A DNA stretch of 64,000 nt from Microbacterium sp. 3J1. GTDB lineage: Bacteria; Actinomycetota; Actinomycetes; Actinomycetales; Microbacteriaceae. Of the stretch, positions 60,314-64,000 are shown in pieces. The first letter of the stretch is position 1; every line of letters starts with the position of its first letter. The notes beneath the pieces are model-generated. The model made no database searches and was not told where the DNA came from. It saw only the letters and a list, made by a program, of their open reading frames with translations. The DNA is taken from NCBI RefSeq assembly GCF_001049495.1, contig NZ_CDWI01000014.1, forward strand, positions 186,001-250,000. The letters are read 5' to 3'. Both the position numbers and the translations under genes were made by a program.

Positions 60314-61122
60314 GACCGGATCCCGTCGGCACGGGCTCGCAGCGCGCGGCCCACGATGGTCGCGGCGATGACCGTCAGGGTGATGGCTATTCCGGGGAAG
60401 ACGGCGATCCACCATGCCTGACCCAGCACGTTGCGTCCTCCGGCGAGCATCAGACCCCACTCCGGTGTGGGCTCGGAGGGCCCGAGGCCGAGGAAGCTGA
60501 GGCCGGCGGCGGCGAGGATGCTCGAACCGATCCCGATCGTGGCGAGCACGCTCAACGATCCCAGCACGCCGGGTACGACATGCCGCATGAAGGCGGGAAG
60601 GGGCGGCACGCCGAGGATGCGCGCCGCCTCGACGTGCTCTGCGGTGCGCAGCGTCCTGGTCTGCACTCGCGCGAGCCGCACGTACACGGGCACGGCCGCC
60701 AGGGTCACGGCGATCGCGATGTTCACGGGTCCGGGGCCGAGCACGGCCACCACGACGAGGGCCACGAGGAACTCGGGGAACGCCATGAGCACGTCGTTCA
60801 CGCGCATGAGCGCGGCGTCGACGCCGCGCGGGGCGAGTCCGGCGAGCGCGCCGACGAGCAGTCCCGCTGCGAGGGCGACGACGGTCGCGAGCAGGCCGAT
60901 GCCGATGGAGCGCCCCGCGCCGTGCACGACTCGGGAGTACACGTCGCGCCCGCTCTGGTCGGTTCCGAACAGGTGCTCGCCGCTGGGCGGCAGGAGCGAC
61001 GCCCGCACGTCCGTCTGCAGCGGATCGTGGGTGGCGAGGACTCCGGGGAAGGCCGCAGCGAAGGCCAGCACCGCCAGGACGCCGATCGCGGCCCAGAGGA
61101 GGACCAGCGTGGCCCGCCTCAT
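60310..61122 (-). CDS. Oligopeptide ABC transporter permease (DppC type)
   Basis: The 270-residue permease starts MRRATLVLLWAAIGVLAVL and carries HLFGTDQSGRDVYSRVVHG, typical of DppC. The EAA loop reads EHVEAARILGVPPLPAFMRH, and the C-terminus has LSFLGLGPSEPTPEWG. Its start overlaps the DppB stop by ATGA. Confidence 0.93.
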   Translation of the reverse strand: MRRATLVLLWAAIGVLAVLAFAAAFPGVLATHDPLQTDVRASLLPPSGEHLFGTDQSGRDVYSRVVHGAGRSIGIGLLATVVALAAGLLVGALAGLAPRGVDAALMRVNDVLMAFPEFLVALVVVAVLGPGPVNIAIAVTLAAVPVYVRLARVQTRTLRTAEHVEAARILGVPPLPAFMRHVVPGVLGSLSVLATIGIGSSILAAAGLSFLGLGPSEPTPEWGLMLAGGRNVLGQAWWIAVFPGIAITLTVIAATIVGRALRARADGIRS

Positions 61123-62057
61123 CGCACACCCCGCCGTGCGCGCAGACGCGGGTCGACGATCGGATGCAGCAGCTCGACGACCACGTTGACGGCCACGAAG
61201 ACGAGCGCGCTCAGCAGGATGATGCCCGTGATCACGGGGAGGTCGCGATTGCTGATGGCGGCGAGCGTGACCCGCCCGAGTCCGGCCCTCGCGAACACCG
61301 TCTCGACGAGCACCGCTCCCCCGAGGATCGACCCCGTGAGGTAGGCGGTCAGGGTGATCGCGCCGGCGGCACCGTGCCGGAGACCGTGCCGCAGAGTGAA
61401 CCACGACGCACCGGCGCCGCGCGCGCGGACGGTCTCGGCGAACGGCATCCGCTCGGCCTGCGCGAGTCCGTCGCGAAGCACCTGACTGAGCAGGGCGGCC
61501 ACCGGGAGCGCCAGCGTGATCGCAGGAAGCACGATGGTCGCGGGATTCCGTGCCCCCGACACGGGGAACCACCCGAGCCCGAACGCGAAGACGCTGAGGA
61601 GCACGAGCCCGATCCAGAAGACCGGGGACGACAGGATCACCAGCTCCACCCCCGCGGCGACCGCGCGACCGGCGCCGCCGCGCACGAAGACGGCGACGGC
61701 GAGGGCGAGGACGACGGCGATGACCAGAGCGAGGATCGCCAGCTGCACCGTCGAGCCCAGCTGACGCCCGATGACCTCGGTCACCGGCATCCGCAGCTGA
61801 TACGACTCGCCGAGGTCGCCCCGCGCGAGCTGGCCGATGAAGGTCGCGTACTGCTCGAGAGGAGGTCGATCGAGGCCGAGCTCGGCGCGGATGCCGTCTT
61901 TGACCTCTTCGCTCACCTGGGCCTGCGGCCCGAGCATGACGGACACCGGGTCTCCGGGGATGACGCGGAAAGCGAGGAACGCGAGCGTCGCGGCTCCCCA
62001 CAGCACGACCACGACGGATGCCGCGAGGCCGGCGACCCGCACGATCGCTGCCTTCAC
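61119..62057 (-). CDS. Oligopeptide ABC transporter permease (DppB type)
   Basis: From the GTG at 62057 (312 aa), preceded by GAGAGGG, the protein has the DppB pattern: an N-terminal membrane segment, FRVIPGDPVSVMLG, and the EAA loop FAETVRARGAGASWFTLRHG. The region GGAVLVETVFARAGLGR is the conserved last-helix motif. A 103-nt gap separates it from the binding-protein gene upstream. Confidence 0.93.
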   Translation of the reverse strand: MKAAIVRVAGLAASVVVVLWGAATLAFLAFRVIPGDPVSVMLGPQAQVSEEVKDGIRAELGLDRPPLEQYATFIGQLARGDLGESYQLRMPVTEVIGRQLGSTVQLAILALVIAVVLALAVAVFVRGGAGRAVAAGVELVILSSPVFWIGLVLLSVFAFGLGWFPVSGARNPATIVLPAITLALPVAALLSQVLRDGLAQAERMPFAETVRARGAGASWFTLRHGLRHGAAGAITLTAYLTGSILGGAVLVETVFARAGLGRVTLAAISNRDLPVITGIILLSALVFVAVNVVVELLHPIVDPRLRARRGVR

Positions 62058-62160
62058 CGTGTGCGCCCTCTCGCCTGTTCCCGAGCGTCCGCCTGCCGCC
62101 CGTGCTCGCTCAGGAACGATATCGCACGGTGACGTCGACGGACGCCCCACGACTCTCGGG

Positions 62161-63768
62161 TCAGTCGACGCTCACGCCGTAGAAGAGCGGTCGACCGTAC
62201 AGGTCGTAGTCCAGACCGGAGACCCGCTCGCCCATCGCGGTGATGGCGGAGGGGCTGTAGAGCGGCACGATGGCCGTGTACTGCGCGTTCCACTCCTGCA
62301 GCTGCGTGTAGATGGCGTCGCGTTCGGCCTGATCGCCGGATGCGACGCCCTGCTCGAGAAGCGCGTCGACCTGAGGATCCGTGACCTGCGACGCGTTCTG
62401 GAATCCTTCGGTGTGCAGGTGCGACCGCAGGAAGTCCGGGTCGGCCCCCGAGAAGCCCCAGTCCGTCAGGTCGAACGTCTTGGGCCCGTACTGCTCGTTG
62501 TAGGCGCCGGGCTCGAGAACCTCGCGCACCACCTCGAATCCGATCTCCTTGAGATCCGACTGGACGGCGTTCGCCAGGGCGGCGCGGTCGTCCGGAACGG
62601 GAGTCCAGGCGATCCAGCGGGCCGAGAGGCGCTCGCCGTCCTTCATGCGGATGCCGTCGCTGTCGCGCGTCGTCCATCCGGCCTCGTCGAGCAGCGCGTT
62701 CGCGGCATCCTGATCGAACGGCCAGCTGCCTTCGAGCGAGGAGTCGTATCCCGGGGTCGTGGATCCGAGGATGCTCCAGGCACGGGGGAACTGGTCGAAG
62801 AAGATCTCCTCCACCGACGCGTCGACATCGATGCCGCGGGCGAACGCCTGGCGCACCTTCTCGTCGGCGAAGACGCCGTACTTCTCGTTGAGGTACAGCG
62901 AGTACGGCAGGCCGGGGTACTCGATCGAGTCGACCGTGATGCCGTCGCCGAGTTCGCCGGCGAGGTTCGGCGGGATGTTGCTCGCGAGATCGGCCTCGCC
63001 GCTCTCGATGACTCCGGTGCGCACCGCCGCCTCGGGCTGGATCTCGACGCGGAGGGTCTCGACCTCGGGGGCCTTCTCGCCGTGCGGGCCCCACGCGTAG
63101 TCGTCGTTCCGGGTGTAGACGATCTCCTGATCGGGCGTGTACTCGGTGAGCTCGAACGGACCCGTCCCGACCGTGACCCCGGGCCCACCGGCCTTGAGCT
63201 GGTCTGCCGACTCGCTGAGCACGGCCGGCGAGTAGAAGCCCAGCTGCGGCGTGCTCGCCGCCTGCAGGAACGGGGCGTAGGGCTGCGAGAACGACACCGT
63301 CACGGTGTGCTCATCGACCACCTCGGTGCCCTCGTAGAAGTCCGCGCCCATCATGCTGGCCGCCTGAGCGGACTCGGTCTCGGGGTCGACGATGCGATCG
63401 AAGTTGGCCTTCACCGCTTCGGCGTCGAACGGCTCGCCATCTGTGAAGGTCACGTCGTCCCGAAGGGTGAACGTGTATTCGGTGCTGTCGTCGGAGACCG
63501 TCCAGTCCTCCGCAAGCCACGGAGTGAAGGATCCGTCGTCCTCCTGGAACACGAGCGAGTCGAGGACCGCGCGCTGCACCATGCCCGACACGTCGAGCTG
63601 GCTGACCTGCGGGTCCATGTGCCCGGCAGAGAGATTCGCCCCCTCGATGGACCAAACGAGCTCACTGTCGGCGGAGTCGGATGCCGGCGCGCACGAGCTG
63701 AGCAGAAGGGAGCTCACGGCGGCGACGGCGGCGATGGGCAGGACTCGACGCGCGAGCGGAGTGGGCAT
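62161..63768 (-). CDS. Oligopeptide-type ABC transporter substrate-binding lipoprotein
   Basis: The 535-residue protein has a lipoprotein signal with lipobox LSSC (Cys near residue 26), followed by a family 5 solute-binding domain. Typical motifs are WLAEDWTVSDDSTEYTFTLR (capture lobe) and DVTFTDGEPFDAEAVKANFD. It leads an operon with its own two permeases and fused ATPase. The ligand may be a peptide, but nickel or other cargo cannot be excluded. GAGGA lies 6 nt before the ATG at 63768. Confidence 0.93.
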   Translation of the reverse strand: MPTPLARRVLPIAAVAAVSSLLLSSCAPASDSADSELVWSIEGANLSAGHMDPQVSQLDVSGMVQRAVLDSLVFQEDDGSFTPWLAEDWTVSDDSTEYTFTLRDDVTFTDGEPFDAEAVKANFDRIVDPETESAQAASMMGADFYEGTEVVDEHTVTVSFSQPYAPFLQAASTPQLGFYSPAVLSESADQLKAGGPGVTVGTGPFELTEYTPDQEIVYTRNDDYAWGPHGEKAPEVETLRVEIQPEAAVRTGVIESGEADLASNIPPNLAGELGDGITVDSIEYPGLPYSLYLNEKYGVFADEKVRQAFARGIDVDASVEEIFFDQFPRAWSILGSTTPGYDSSLEGSWPFDQDAANALLDEAGWTTRDSDGIRMKDGERLSARWIAWTPVPDDRAALANAVQSDLKEIGFEVVREVLEPGAYNEQYGPKTFDLTDWGFSGADPDFLRSHLHTEGFQNASQVTDPQVDALLEQGVASGDQAERDAIYTQLQEWNAQYTAIVPLYSPSAITAMGERVSGLDYDLYGRPLFYGVSVD

Positions 63769-63804
63769 GCTGATCCTCAGATGGATGTGATCGGGGTGAG
63801 ATCC

Positions 63805-63832
63805 ATCGTATCGCCGATTCCTGCACCCGGTC
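63805..63832 (-). promoter_or_regulatory. Promoter of the second peptide importer
   Basis: On the minus strand a -10 TACGAT (63810-63805) follows a weak -35-like TGGACC at an 18-bp spacing, giving a 5' UTR of about 30 nt. An inverted repeat ATGGAT/ATCCAT (63781-63806) overlaps the initiation region and could be an operator. Confidence 0.45.
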
Positions 63833-63864
63833 CATTTTCCCGCGGCGGGCTGCCGACGAACTCC

Positions 63865-63892
63865 TTGCGCGAGGCGGACCCGCCCATATACT
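63865..63892 (+). promoter_or_regulatory. Promoter of the gene at the right edge
   Basis: -35 TTGCGC (63865-63870) and -10 TATACT (63887-63892) are 16 bp apart. It is among the best sigma-70-type promoters in the window. Confidence 0.68.
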
Positions 63893-63921
63893 GCAATGGT
63901 CACCGGAGGAGGGGGAGAACT

Positions 63922-64000
63922 GTGCCGGCTGATGAAGAACTCTCGGAGACCGTCGCTGCGCTGCACGCGAGGATCGACGCCCAGATAGCGCGATCACGTG
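63922..64000 (+). CDS. Start of an unidentified gene (truncated by the window edge)
   Basis: A GTG at 63922 follows a long purine-rich ribosome site (GGAGGAGGGGGAG). The 26 visible codons read VPADEELSETVAALHARIDA and continue, a charged amphipathic helix. Too little is visible to name a family. The strong promoter at 63865 supports a real gene. Confidence 0.6.
   Translation, partial: MPADEELSETVAALHARIDAQIARSR

Noticed and set aside
60310..62001. 563-codon frame joining the two permease genes
   Set aside because: The upstream half is an out-of-frame shadow of the DppB gene. The genuine DppC starts at 61122 with an ATGA overlap.

Overview
The window is a gene-dense, high-GC chromosomal segment from an actinobacterium, most likely Microbacterium or a close relative in the Microbacteriaceae. 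Grounds are protein styles and gene order: a mycobacterial-type LeuA, hemW-hrcA-dnaJ-rsmE-HIT-phoH-ybeY-CBS protein-era, rplU-rpmA-obgE-proB-proA-nadD-rsfS, and ileS-folC-DUF4233-ndk next to rne. It also has a T-box before ileS, a CIRCE operator before hrcA, and many leaderless starts. Almost everything is housekeeping. I saw no CRISPR array, prophage, transposase, integrase or recognisable multi-gene defence island.

Layout. 1-3013: the tail of a TRIC-type membrane protein, leuA behind a leucine leader peptide, and a lipoprotein. 3056-12050, minus strand: an RNA/ribosome and heat-shock run (era, CBS-domain membrane protein, ybeY, phoH, HIT, rsmE, dnaJ, hrcA, hemW, DUF1990). 12132-14463: a second DUF1990 gene and lepA. 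14704-20410: a complete oligopeptide ABC importer, which lies between lepA and rpsT/holA. 20480-24174: hydrolase, MFS exporter, rpsT, holA. 24232-31186, minus strand: comEC, comEA, leuS, pabB. 31228-36802: DedA, DUF2183, a conserved unknown protein, GH3 hexosaminidase, NAD(P)-binding protein, flavin monooxygenase. 36961-39461: tRNA-Ala(GGC) and five small or unrecognised genes. 39564-47020, minus strand: the rplU to SDR run. 47232-53184: DUF4031, rne, VKOR, ndk, DUF4233, folC. 53181-58815: ileS with its T-box, an AbiEi/DUF559 fusion, a pentapeptide-repeat protein. 58805-63768, minus strand: a second oligopeptide importer. 63922 to the end: the start of an unidentified gene.

How it fits together. 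Translation and RNA turnover dominate (Era, YbeY, RsmE, LepA, S20, L21, L27, Obg, RsfS, RNase E/G, LeuRS, IleRS), with leucine and proline biosynthesis, folate genes and DNA-uptake genes among them. Several key genes carry visible cis-regulation. leuA has a 15-codon leader peptide with four Leu codons before a hairpin. ileS has a T-box that can hide its ribosome-binding site. hrcA-dnaJ has a CIRCE overlapping the promoter. rplU and rne have structured 5' leaders.

The strongest window-wide pattern is a -10 element of form TANNNT ending exactly 6 nt (once 7 nt) before a start codon. I found it at twelve starts, which implies leaderless mRNAs. No clearly new system is present. The best leads are this leaderless class, the rplU leader, the repeat-flanked AbiEi/DUF559 fusion, and the conserved 289-residue protein at 32938-33807.
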